Origin: Actinomycetes bacterium
GTDB taxonomy: Bacteria > Actinomycetota > Acidimicrobiia > Acidimicrobiales > Acidimicrobiaceae
Reading direction: 5' to 3'
NCBI GenBank assembly: GCA_021841935.1
Contig: JAKCDL010000007.1
Coordinates: forward strand, 1-64,000
DNA: 64,000 bases
This document shows positions 36,068-45,700 of the stretch, in pieces. Below the pieces are notes generated by a model. It saw only the letters and a program-made list of their open reading frames with translations. It was not told where the DNA came from and ran no database searches. Each line of letters starts with the position of its first letter. Positions within the stretch are counted from its first letter, which is position 1. The translations under genes and the position numbers were made by a program.

Positions 36068-37453
36068 ATGAAGTTAGAGACGATCGACTCCTTTGTCTTG
36101 CGAGCAAGGGAGATACTTGGAAGTGACAGAGTTCTCTCTGGCGACGAAGTCAGCGAGGACTACTCCCACGATGAATCGTTGGGACTTGATTGGATGGCGC
36201 CACAGTGCGTTGTCTTTCCACAGTCAGCAATGGAGTGTTCGGAGATCCTTGCATTAGCCAATGAGATGGTGATCCCCGTAACAGCGCGCGGAAGCGGAAG
36301 TGGACTAAGTGGAGGAGCAATCGCCAATCTCGGGGGAGTTTTAATCTCATTCGAAAAGATGAATTCGATCGTTGAGATAGATACATTGAACCACACCGCA
36401 ACGCTTGAGGCTGGGGTAACTCTTTTGGAGCTATCGCAAGCACTTGCTGAGGTTGGATTTGTATACCCTGTCTACCCCGGTGAACTTTCGGCAACAATTG
36501 GCGGAAATGTCGCAACAAACGCCGGTGGCATGAGGGCAGTCAAATATGGCGTAACTCGCCATAATGTTCTTGGAATTGAGTTTGTCCTAGCAAATGGAAC
36601 CATAATTCAAAGCGGCGGGAAGTACGTCAAATCTTCGACAGGCTACGACCTAACTCAGCTGGTAATCGGCTCAGAGGGAACATTGGCGTTGGTAACCAAA
36701 GTGATCGTTTCTATAACCCCGGTTGCAGCAGCTAGCGTCACGCTATTGGTTCCATTTGATAGTGTTTCTACTATTTCAAAGACCATTCCAGAGATACTTC
36801 GGTCTAACTTCACTCCATCAATTCTCGAATACGTCGACGGAACCGGATTAACTGTCATGGCGGCGCGTGAAGGTCTGAATTTGGGGGTGCCTAAGAGTGT
36901 TTTGGACGAGGCGAAGGCATATTTGATCTGCATGCTTGAAGAGTCGGATCAAGAGGCTCTCGAACGAGTGCAGATTCGTATCTCAATGCAGTTGATGGAA
37001 TCTGGAGCAATCGATGTCTATGCGCTGACCATAAGTCAATCTCTGCAGCTCCTTGCAGCTCGAGAGGCGGCATTTTGGGTTACCAAAGACCTTGGAGCTA
37101 CCGAGATGGTTGACATTGTTGTTCCGAGATCTGAGGTCCCGGCCTTCATGGGCGATGTCGGTGTAATCTCCGAAAGGTACTCCACTTTGATCAGTGCAGT
37201 TGGCCATGCTGGCGATGGAAATATTCACCTCTCAGTCTTTGAGAAGGAGCTAAAGGTTAGAGATCAGATTATGTCAGATCTCTATGCCGCCGGAGTTCAA
37301 TTGGGTGGCGAGATCTCCGCCGAACACGGAATCGGAGAGGCGAAGAAGAAGTACTTTATTGAGCATAGCGATCCGGAAAAAGTAGCGCTAATGAGAGAGA
37401 TCAAACGGGTATTCGACCCAAATGGAATCCTAAATCAAGGGAAGGTCTTCTAG
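36068..37453 (+). CDS. GlcD-type FAD-linked 2-hydroxyacid oxidase/dehydrogenase
   Basis: 461-residue VAO/PCMH flavoprotein like glycolate oxidase GlcD or D-lactate dehydrogenase, oxidising a 2-hydroxy acid to a 2-keto acid. The FAD domain holds PVTARGSGSGLSGGAIAN, PGELSATIGGNVATNAGG and STGYDLTQLVIGSEGTLA; the C-terminal domain has VGHAGDGNIHLSVF and GEISAEHGIGEAKKKYF. The frame is open from 35945, but homology starts near ATG 36068 (MKLETIDSFVLRAREILG); neither has a perfect ribosome binding site. The ThDP enzyme starts directly at the stop codon, so the two form one operon and likely one short pathway. Confidence 0.85.
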   Translation: MKLETIDSFVLRAREILGSDRVLSGDEVSEDYSHDESLGLDWMAPQCVVFPQSAMECSEILALANEMVIPVTARGSGSGLSGGAIANLGGVLISFEKMNSIVEIDTLNHTATLEAGVTLLELSQALAEVGFVYPVYPGELSATIGGNVATNAGGMRAVKYGVTRHNVLGIEFVLANGTIIQSGGKYVKSSTGYDLTQLVIGSEGTLALVTKVIVSITPVAAASVTLLVPFDSVSTISKTIPEILRSNFTPSILEYVDGTGLTVMAAREGLNLGVPKSVLDEAKAYLICMLEESDQEALERVQIRISMQLMESGAIDVYALTISQSLQLLAAREAAFWVTKDLGATEMVDIVVPRSEVPAFMGDVGVISERYSTLISAVGHAGDGNIHLSVFEKELKVRDQIMSDLYAAGVQLGGEISAEHGIGEAKKKYFIEHSDPEKVALMREIKRVFDPNGILNQGKVF

Positions 37454-39025
37454 ATGAATGGCGCAGAGTCTCTATTGAATGGGCTGGTAGACCGCGGCGT
37501 TGACGTCTGTTTTACCAATCCTGGAACCTCCGAGATGCACTTTGTTGCAGCACTAGATCAAGTGCCGGCTATGCGGGGGGTCCTGTGCCTCTTCGAAGGT
37601 GTGGCAAGTGGTGCCGCCGATGGTTATGGCAGAATAGCAAGAAAGCCTGCTTCGACGCTTTTGCACCTTGGTCCTGGCCAGGGAAATGCCTTGGCTAATT
37701 TTCACAACGCTAGGCGTGCCAAGACTCCGATCATCAATGTCATCGGTGATCACGCCACCTATCACCTTCAATACGATGCGCCTTTGACAAGCGATATCAA
37801 AGGTGTCGCAAAGTCGTTTTCAAAGTTTGTAGGAACAGCAACCTCTTCAAATCAGATCGATTCCATGGTTGACCAAGCTATGAAGATGGCAACGTCTTTC
37901 GAAAAGGGAGTTTCAACTCTGATAATTCCTGCAGACGTTAGTTGGAGTGAGGTCTCCTCGTCAGATGTCGAACCCCTTGAAGGCGAATCTTGGACGTCAA
38001 TTGGAGCAGAGGTTGAAACGATTGAGTTGGGTCATGCCCGTGAACTCCTAGAGGCAGACGCTGAGACTTTGCTCCTAATCGGCGGGGACGTCTTGCTTTC
38101 TGAGGGCATAAAGATGATTGAACGAATAAAGGCTAACTTCTCAGTCGGAGTCTTAGCCGAGACCTTCCCATCGGTGATGGATAGGGGAGGGGATTTGTTG
38201 TCTATAGATCGCCTCGCTTACTTAGGTGAGATGGCGACTGCGCAATTGTCGCATGCAAAAAACATCATTACCATCGGCGCCAAGGAGCCAGCGTCGTTCT
38301 TTGCATATCCAAATTCGAGAAGTCTTCTCGCACCTGAGGGCTCTAACTTGTTTCACCTCGCTAGCCCCAGCGAAGACCCTCTCGCGGTCCTGCGAGAGTT
38401 AATTGATTTGTTGAACCTACCTAGATCATCGTCCAAGAACAGATTTGAACGCCCAAGTATCCCGGATGGGGATCTTACTGCTACCAAGGTGGCCCAAACG
38501 ATCGGTGCACTCTTACGAGAGGGGACGATAGTCGTTGACGAAGCTAATACATCGGGCTTTTCTCTACCATCGGCCACAAAGGGCGCCCCAGTCCATAAGT
38601 GGCTTACTTTGACGGGAGGCGCAATAGGTCAAGGAGTGCCGCTAGCTACTGGAGCAGGAATAGCTGATATGGATTCGCGGGTCCTTTGCCTTGAGGCTGA
38701 TGGCTCGTCTCTATATACCTTTCAGGCACTTTGGACACAGGCGCGCGAAAATCTAAATGTCACGACCGTGATCTTCAACAACCAAAGTTATGCAATCTTG
38801 GAGCTTGAGTTGGCAAAGGTGGGAGCTCTTGAAACAAGCAAAAGTGCGAGAAGGATGCTTGAGCTAGATCAACCATCTATCGACTACAGCCAGATTTCTC
38901 GGGCAATGGGAGTTGATTCGATACGGGTGAGTACGGTAGAGGAGTTTGTTAAGGCTCTGAATCATTCATTCGACAGCGAAGGCCCTTTCCTCATCGAAGC
39001 CCTTCTACCCCCGGGTATCTCCTGA
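37454..39025 (+). CDS. Thiamine-diphosphate-dependent enzyme, acetolactate synthase/benzoylformate decarboxylase type
   Basis: 523-residue ThDP enzyme with the three-domain fold. The N-terminal part contains FTNPGTSEMHF and the catalytic Glu in LCLFEGVASGAADGYGR; the C-terminal ThDP/Mg motif is EADGSSLYTFQALWTQ, ending near IFNNQSYAIL. It resembles the IlvX-like acetolactate synthase group and benzoylformate decarboxylases. Its ATG follows the glcD stop with no gap. A 2-hydroxyacid oxidase feeding a 2-ketoacid decarboxylase or carboligase would be a coherent pair (glycolate or aromatic 2-hydroxyacid use), but the substrate is inference. Confidence 0.82.
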   Translation: MNGAESLLNGLVDRGVDVCFTNPGTSEMHFVAALDQVPAMRGVLCLFEGVASGAADGYGRIARKPASTLLHLGPGQGNALANFHNARRAKTPIINVIGDHATYHLQYDAPLTSDIKGVAKSFSKFVGTATSSNQIDSMVDQAMKMATSFEKGVSTLIIPADVSWSEVSSSDVEPLEGESWTSIGAEVETIELGHARELLEADAETLLLIGGDVLLSEGIKMIERIKANFSVGVLAETFPSVMDRGGDLLSIDRLAYLGEMATAQLSHAKNIITIGAKEPASFFAYPNSRSLLAPEGSNLFHLASPSEDPLAVLRELIDLLNLPRSSSKNRFERPSIPDGDLTATKVAQTIGALLREGTIVVDEANTSGFSLPSATKGAPVHKWLTLTGGAIGQGVPLATGAGIADMDSRVLCLEADGSSLYTFQALWTQARENLNVTTVIFNNQSYAILELELAKVGALETSKSARRMLELDQPSIDYSQISRAMGVDSIRVSTVEEFVKALNHSFDSEGPFLIEALLPPGIS

Positions 39026-39177
39026 TAGCTAGCGTTTATAGAACTCAACCTGGCCTCGTCTGGGTCGCCCCTCCTTGCGGCGGCAAATTTTATGTGCAAG
39101 AGTTGAAAATCACAGAGCGGAGGTATCCGCGACATATATTGAGAGTTAGTCAGATTCAAAGAAGAGCGAGGGATTCG

Positions 39178-39576
39178 GTGGAGGGTCTTGAAAAGGTAGT
39201 TCCAGGAACAATGGAACAGGTTGAAGATAAGGTAAGAGTTGCTTTGAAGGCCGCTGGTTTTGGCGTGTTGACTGAGATCGATATGTCCGCTACCTTGAGG
39301 GAGAAGATCGGAGTCGAACGGGCACCGATGAAGGTCTTAGGAGCCTGCAATCCAAATCTAATTCACCAGGCCCTTGAAATGTCTAATTCGGTGGCGCTAT
39401 TTGTCCCCTGTAACGTGGTGTTGCAAATGGTCGATGGAGGCATCAAAGTATCAGCTCTAGATCCAATGACAATTATGGCCGCACCAGAGATGGAGGAGTT
39501 GGGCCTCCAAGCGAGAGGTTTATTGGTTGGTGCGATCGCGTCTTTGGATGGTGTTAACGAAGCGACCACTGCGTAG
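39178..39576 (+). CDS. DUF302-domain protein
   Basis: DUF302 family protein of about 132 residues. Typical blocks are GFGVLTEIDMSATLREKIG, MKVLGACNPNLIHQALE and VALFVPCNVVLQMVDGG, then VSALDPMTIM. The function of DUF302 is not established. The frame is open from 39094, but GTG 39178 has GAGGG at a good distance and yields the usual domain start. It lies 150 bp after the ThDP gene on the same strand. Confidence 0.8.
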   Translation: MEGLEKVVPGTMEQVEDKVRVALKAAGFGVLTEIDMSATLREKIGVERAPMKVLGACNPNLIHQALEMSNSVALFVPCNVVLQMVDGGIKVSALDPMTIMAAPEMEELGLQARGLLVGAIASLDGVNEATTA

Positions 39577-39642
39577 GTTCTACTTCAGTAGATATCTCCT
39601 TTGAGGTGATCGGCAGCGTTCTTGGCTCGACTCTTTAAGTTG

Positions 39643-39710
39643 AAAGTGCATTGGTTCAACTCGGTAGTTGACCCATTGATCTACAACCGAGTCGGGTTGA
39701 AGTGCACTTT
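39643..39710. repeat. Interrupted inverted repeat
   Basis: Arms AAAGTGCA/TGCACTTT (39643-39650, 39703-39710) and inner arms ACTCGGT/ACCGAGT (39659-39665, 39686-39692). It lies about 70 bp past the DUF302 gene and could form a cruciform or RNA stem. There is no T-run. Confidence 0.5.
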
Positions 39711-39859
39711 GGTCAAATATGGTGCAAAAAAGTTTGAGTGAAGCGATACGCTAACGTTTGTATATTTTCCAACCGTAACACTCCTTTTGCACCAAGGATG
39801 ATCTCTGAGACTGAGATTCGGGAGCCCTTGTGGCGGCATCGAATCTTTGGTATCGATTA

Positions 39860-39894
39860 GATCGCAATCGCATTTGCCAAATGAGATTGCGATC
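39860..39894. other. Strong hairpin, 16-bp stem
   Basis: Arms GATCGCAATCGCATTT and AAATGAGATTGCGATC with one mismatch and a 3-base loop, then GTTT. Possibly a terminator for DUF302-side transcripts or a stray repeat element. The T-tract is poor. Confidence 0.55.
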
Positions 39895-40621
39895 GTTTAT
39901 CAAAGAACGACGCCCTATCGTATCGGCGCGTCGAAATTGCCTCTTCTGGCGAACCCCATCTTCACTCTCGCCATCTTCAAATTCACATGCTTGAAGCAGT
40001 CACAAAGAGGGCCTTCGAAGTTGACTAGATATCGTAGAGCGCTTCAGCAAAAGTAGAGCACAGATTCAGGCATCCTCTAACGCTATATGGGTCTTAGGAT
40101 ATGAGTGCCAACATGACGCTTCTCGAGAAGGGCTATGGGTCGTCTCTCATCTGGCTATCTTGACAACTTCGTTTGCCTTCGAAATAGATTTGCCCACGGT
40201 GCCTTGGCGGCAAAATCACTTGAGTAAAAGTCTTCGCTAGGCCAGGAGGATTACCCAAGGGGTGAAGTTTGTAGTGACTTTGCGCCTGGCTCGATGGCAC
40301 TTGAAGTTGGGCTACAGCCATGCGATAAGATTCCCCCGAACGCGCCTCGCGCCTTCAATTTGTGATGTGGTCTGGCGAAGTCACTGCGAGGATTTATAAC
40401 GAACCTTTAGAAGAAGCTACTGCTTGTTAATGTTGTCGATCACTGATAGCTAGCTTGTTTTCATATCTTTTTCATTTTTTATTTTTAATAAAAGAGCAGC
40501 TCAGGATGATTTCTTCTTTATTTTCCAAAAATGACATGAACTTATTTGCGTGTTTTTTCAATCTATCGTTTTGAGATTTGGTAATTTTATTTTGTTGATC
40601 CAATTTTGGGGGAGAAAACCG

Positions 40622-42043
40622 ATGGGGGATAAAATTAGAGCATCGCGTCGCGGAGTCAAGGTACGTGCCTTGGCTGCTTTCGGAGTTTCGACTTTGGCGG
40701 TAGGTGGATTGGGCGCCGTTAGCGCTTCATCTGCTACTGCAACTACTGCGCCTAATAGTACGCCAATTGTCTATCAAGTAAATCCGATTGCGATACAGGC
40801 AAAGGCGTCGCTTTCGGTTAATGGTTTTGATCCAGCAGCTTGTATTGCAGCAGTCGGCCTAGCATGCTACGGGCCAAGTCAATTTCACGCAGCCTATAAC
40901 GTCCCTTGGACCATAAATGGCCAACTAGCGGGAACCGGCGAGCAAGTAGCAATTGTGGACGCCTATGGAAGTCCTACGCTGGCATCTGACCTTGCAACCT
41001 ATGATGCGGAATTTGGATTGCCTCCAGCCAACCTTCACGTCTACTATCCAGATGGAAAGCCAGCATATAATCCTCGGCAGCACGCTGGCGAGACAGGATG
41101 GGCTGAGGAGACGAGTCTTGATGTTCAAACTGTGCACGATTTGGCTCCAGGAGCGACGATTAACTTGATTGTCGCGTCGTCTCCGAATGGAAACGACCTC
41201 AACGTTGCGGAGAGATATGCGGTCGATAATCACCTTGGCGATGTAATGTCGATGAGCTTCGGGTCGCCCGAGGCAGCTATCAAAGGTGGTGGAAATAACC
41301 TCCAGGTAGCTCAAGCAGATGCTATCTACAAGGAGGCAGCCGCCGCCGGAATAAGCGTTTTTGCCTCTTCGGGCGACAGCGGAGCGAGTGCTGGCTATGC
41401 AACTGCTAACGCCTCCTTCCCAGCATCAGATCCTAATGTCACTTCAACGGGGGGTACAGATCTATTCTTGAATTCAAGTGGTGGATATGGCTCTGAGTAC
41501 ACCTGGAATGACTCAGACCCAACAACTTGTCCATTTGGTTGCCAGGACGGTGTCTTTGGAGCAACAGGTGGTGCTCCAAGTTCGATCTTTAGTGCAGCGC
41601 CGTACCAAAGTGCTGTTTCATCCATGTCAGCTAGGACAACCTCGGACGTCTCTTTCAACGCCTCGGTTTATACAGCATCAATGATCTACCTTGGATTTCT
41701 AGGAGCGGGCCAGAACTCTTTCTACTTCTTCGGAGGTACGAGTGAGGCCTCACCGGCGTGGGCGGCGATAGCTGCAGATCTCGACCAAGCTGTTGTTCAA
41801 GGTGGTGGACATACCTTGGGTCAATTGAACTCAACCCTCTATGGCCTTGCATCTAATCCAACCTCATACGCATCTGACTTTCACAACATAACAGTTGGAA
41901 ATGATCAGTTGCCGTATCCTACGGCTCCTGGATACTCGGCTGGAAGTGGATATAATCTCCCTACTGGCCTTGGAACTCCTATTGTTTCGGGACTTCTCCA
42001 TAGCCTTGCGCCAACCGCTTCCTTGGGCTTTACCCAGCCGTAA
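40622..42043 (+). CDS. Secreted S53-family (sedolisin) serine-carboxyl peptidase
   Basis: 473-residue exported acid peptidase of family S53. After a basic N-terminus, residues about 15-38 form a signal peptide (ALAAFGVSTLAVGGLGAVSASSATA). Catalytic parts: Glu and Asp in EETSLDVQTVHDLAPGA, oxyanion Asp in SSGDSGAS, nucleophile Ser in FGGTSEASPAWAA. The large N-terminal activation prodomain usual for S53 is absent; only about 60 residues precede the catalytic domain. The frame opens at 40550, but ATG 40622 is preceded by a perfect GGGGGAG site. It sits alone behind an A/T-rich region and is closed by a strong terminator, as for a highly expressed secreted enzyme. Confidence 0.88.
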   Translation: MGDKIRASRRGVKVRALAAFGVSTLAVGGLGAVSASSATATTAPNSTPIVYQVNPIAIQAKASLSVNGFDPAACIAAVGLACYGPSQFHAAYNVPWTINGQLAGTGEQVAIVDAYGSPTLASDLATYDAEFGLPPANLHVYYPDGKPAYNPRQHAGETGWAEETSLDVQTVHDLAPGATINLIVASSPNGNDLNVAERYAVDNHLGDVMSMSFGSPEAAIKGGGNNLQVAQADAIYKEAAAAGISVFASSGDSGASAGYATANASFPASDPNVTSTGGTDLFLNSSGGYGSEYTWNDSDPTTCPFGCQDGVFGATGGAPSSIFSAAPYQSAVSSMSARTTSDVSFNASVYTASMIYLGFLGAGQNSFYFFGGTSEASPAWAAIAADLDQAVVQGGGHTLGQLNSTLYGLASNPTSYASDFHNITVGNDQLPYPTAPGYSAGSGYNLPTGLGTPIVSGLLHSLAPTASLGFTQP

Positions 42044-42777
42044 GGTTTTCGCTAGGGATATATTTGCTCGTTTGATTCAGAAATAAGTAGCGCCACAGAT
42101 TGCTAACGATCTGTGGCGCTATGTATTTTGGTCTTCGTGTGTGGGGTGTCGCCTTGGGTTTTTTTCGTGATTTAATTGCCGGTGCAACTTTGAGCTTCAA
42201 TTTGACTGTCGCGTTTATGTGAGATTTTTCGATCTTTGGATTTAGTTAGGCAGTTGAAACCTTACCGAATTGCCTATAGCCCGCGGTGCACCCGTAGCGG
42301 GGAGGAGCAATGGGCTAACTTCTACAGTCACACGACTCTTGCTAGGGTTCTTACGTCTTCATGGACCTATAGTGTCTCGGCTAGGTTACAGATCAAATTT
42401 CACTCTTGGCCAATATTGCAATTGAATTTTGACCGTGGGTTGTTTGGATCTTTTTATCCGAGGAACCTCGATTGTAACTATCTTTCTTGAGGTCGATCTT
42501 TTGATATCTATCTGCCAAGGATACTCCTAGAGAAATTATCTATCGAAATTAGCTATCGAAGAGCAGGTAGTGGTTCGGCCGATAATTTTCGGAATTTTTT
42601 ATATAAAACTTACCCCACTGTAGAGACTCTTTTCCCAGTTAGATGGCGTATCGATAACGACTACCAGACGTATTATGATCTTCGAATACCAACAGTGTGA
42701 TTTCGCACGGCACGACCCTTTGTACCATCTTCGGCGGGGTTGTGGTCATTTAAAACGAAGCTATGGGAGGTAGTTGG
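42044..42777. other. Intergenic region between S53 peptidase and dnaE
   Basis: 734 bp, containing the peptidase terminator at its start and presumably the dnaE promoter near its end (an A/T-rich stretch around 42590-42680 with TATTAT near 42673). No gene seen. Confidence 0.45.
42088..42128 (+). terminator. Rho-independent terminator of the S53 peptidase gene
   Basis: Perfect 13-bp stem TAGCGCCACAGAT / ATCTGTGGCGCTA, 8-base loop, then TGTATTTT. It begins 45 bp after the stop codon. Confidence 0.9.
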
Positions 42778-45700
42778 TTGGATTCATTTGTTCACCTTCA
42801 TAACCACACTGAGTTCTCAATGCTCGACGGAGCATCCAAGATCGACGCGGCAATAGCTGCAGCTGTTGCAGATGGTCAAAGCGCAATGGCCATCACCGAT
42901 CACGGCAACATGTATGGCGTTCTACCCTTCTACAGCGCGGCGCGCAAGAAGGGGGTAAACCCTATCATCGGTATCGAAGCCTATATGTCAGGCGGATCTC
43001 GTTTTGATCGACCATCGCGCCGTGGCAAAGTAGATGAGTCGAGTGAATTTAGCGCCTCTGAAAAGCTCTACTACCACATAATTCTTCTAGCTGAAAACAA
43101 TGTGGGCTACCACAATCTCATTCAGTTGTCGTCCCTTGCATACCTAGAGGGGTACTACTACAAACCAAGAGTCGACTACGAGCTCCTAGCGAAGTATTCA
43201 GAGGGCGTTATAGCTACGACGGGGTGTCTTGGAGGCTTGGTGCTCCAAGCCCTAGCCCGCGATGACATCAAGGGTGCCTATGAGCACGCAAGCACGCTTA
43301 AAGATATCTTTGGTAGGGATAATCTCTTCGTCGAAGTCCAAGATCACGGTCTAGAGCTTCAGCGAAAGACGAACCCAATGCTAAAGGAGATGGCAAAGAA
43401 GCTCGACCTTCACCTTCTAGCCACCAACGACTCTCACTACATCTCTCGCTCTGACCACGTCCACCACGACGCACTTCTCTGCGTTCAAACCAACGCAACA
43501 CTTAGTGATCCAAACCGCTTTAAGTTCGAAGGTGACGAGCACTACATCAAGACTGCCCGCGAGATGCGCGAGCTCTTTGCCGACTTTGAAGGGGCGTGTG
43601 ACAATACCCTTTGGATCGGCGAGAGGGCGAAGGTCGAGATCGAATTTGGAAAGCCTCGTCTGCCCGAATTTGAGGTTCCAGAGAAGTTTCGGCTTTCGAC
43701 ATACGATGAGTCGGCCTCTAACTACCTGAGAGAGCTTTCTTACGAAGGGGCTAGGGGTCGCTATGGGAGTGAGCTCCCGCAAGAGGTCATCGAACGCCTT
43801 GACTATGAGTTAGACGTTATTGGTCGAATGGGCTTTAGTGCCTACTTCCTAGTCGTGTGGGATCTGATTAGATTCGCAAAGAGTCGAAAGATTCGCGTTG
43901 GCCCCGGAAGAGGCTCGGCTGCTGGATGTCTTGTCGCCTACACCCTTGGGATCGTAGATCTAGATCCGATAAAGTACGACTTGCTCTTTGAGAGGTTTCT
44001 GAACCCTAGCCGCGTTTCAATGCCCGACATCGACATGGACTTCGATGAACGCTATCGTCAAGATATGATCCGATACGCCTCTGAGCGCTATGGAAGTGAT
44101 CACGTAGCACAGATCGTAACCTTTTCAAAGATCAAAGCACGGGCAGCCGTACGTGACGCCGCGCGAGTACTGAATAAGGACTACGCAGTAGGCGATAAGG
44201 TTGCAAAGGCGATGCCGCCATTAGTGATGGGCAAAGACACGCCTCTCGATGCATGCCTCGAATTAAAGCCTGGATTTGAAGGTGGATACGCAGCGGCAAG
44301 CGAACTGCGAAAGATGATCGAAACCGACCCTGACGTTCGAGAGGTCGTCGATGTTGCTAGGGGTCTTGAAGGTCTTCGACGACAAGACGGTATCCATGCT
44401 GCTGCTGTTGTTATTACCCATGAACCTTTGACTAACTATCTACCTATTCAGCGAAAGGGAGATACAGCGCCAAATGGCGAAGCTGCGCCTGTAGTCACTC
44501 AATATGAGATGCATGGCGTAGAAGACTTGGGGCTTCTAAAGATGGACTTTCTCGGTCTTCGTACCCTCTCGGTCATCGATCGCGCTCTTGAGATCATCAA
44601 AGAGACAACCGGCCAAGAGGTCGACATTGACAACGTGCCTCTAGACGATGACAAGACCTTCAGGATGCTACGTGAGGCCGACTCAATTGGGGTATTCCAG
44701 CTTGAAGGAAACCAGATGCGAGCCCTTATGCGCTCTCTGGCTCCGACGCGTTTTGACGATATAGCGGCACTCGTGGCGCTATATCGCCCTGGCCCCATGG
44801 CAGCTAATATGCACAACGACTACGCAGATCGAAAGAACGGCCGTACCGAGATCAAATACAACCACCCAGACCTAGAAGAGATTCTAAGTGACACCTATGG
44901 TTTGATGATCTATCAGGAGTCGGTCATGCGAGTGGCTCAAAGATTTGCTGGGTACACCCTTGCTGAAGCGGATGACTTGAGAAAGGCCTGTGGTAAGAAG
45001 ATCAAGGAGATCATTCAAGGCCACCGAGCTAAGTTCGTGGAAGGTTGTGCTCGTAACGGTTACGGTGAAGCCCTAGGGACTGAGCTCTTTGACATCATTG
45101 AGCCCTTCGCGGACTACGCGTTCAACAAGTCCCACTCTTATGGGTATGGCTTCGTCTCGTACCAGACTGCATACTTGAAGGCAAACTACACCGAGCAGTA
45201 CCTCTGTGCCTACTTGACTTCGGTGATGGATGATAAAGACAAAGTTGGAGTTGTCCTAGCAGATGCTCGAGATCACGACATCGTTGTCTTGGTTCCCGAT
45301 GTCAATGAGTCGCGGAGTGACTTCTGGCCGACGGTATTTGAGGGCAAGAAGGCGATCCGAATCGGCCTTGCTGGGATTAGAAACGTCGGTGAAGGTGTCA
45401 CCGAGTTGATCGTAAAGGAACGCCTAGAAAATGGACGTTACCAAAGTTTGAGCGACTTCTTTATGAGGGTCGACCTATCGCTTCTAAATAAGAGGGCCAT
45501 AGAAGCTCTAATAAGAGCCGGAGCATTTGACTCTTTTGGCCATAGTCGACGAGGACTGTTGGCGATCTTTGATGGAGTGGTCGATCGAGCAATTCGCAAG
45601 CGTAGGGAGATTGCAGAAGGGGTTATGGGTCTCTTTGATGCACCTTCAAGCGATGATTCGCCAACGTCGGTAGATCTTGAGATCGTAGTTCCAGATGAAA

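Larger units (their letters stand above)
39577..40621. other. Large intergenic region before the S53 peptidase
   Basis: About 1,045 bp. It contains an interrupted inverted repeat (39643-39710), a strong 16-bp hairpin (39860-39894) and a markedly A/T-rich stretch (about 40430-40620) leading to the peptidase gene. Short frames on both strands look like chance. Confidence 0.5.
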
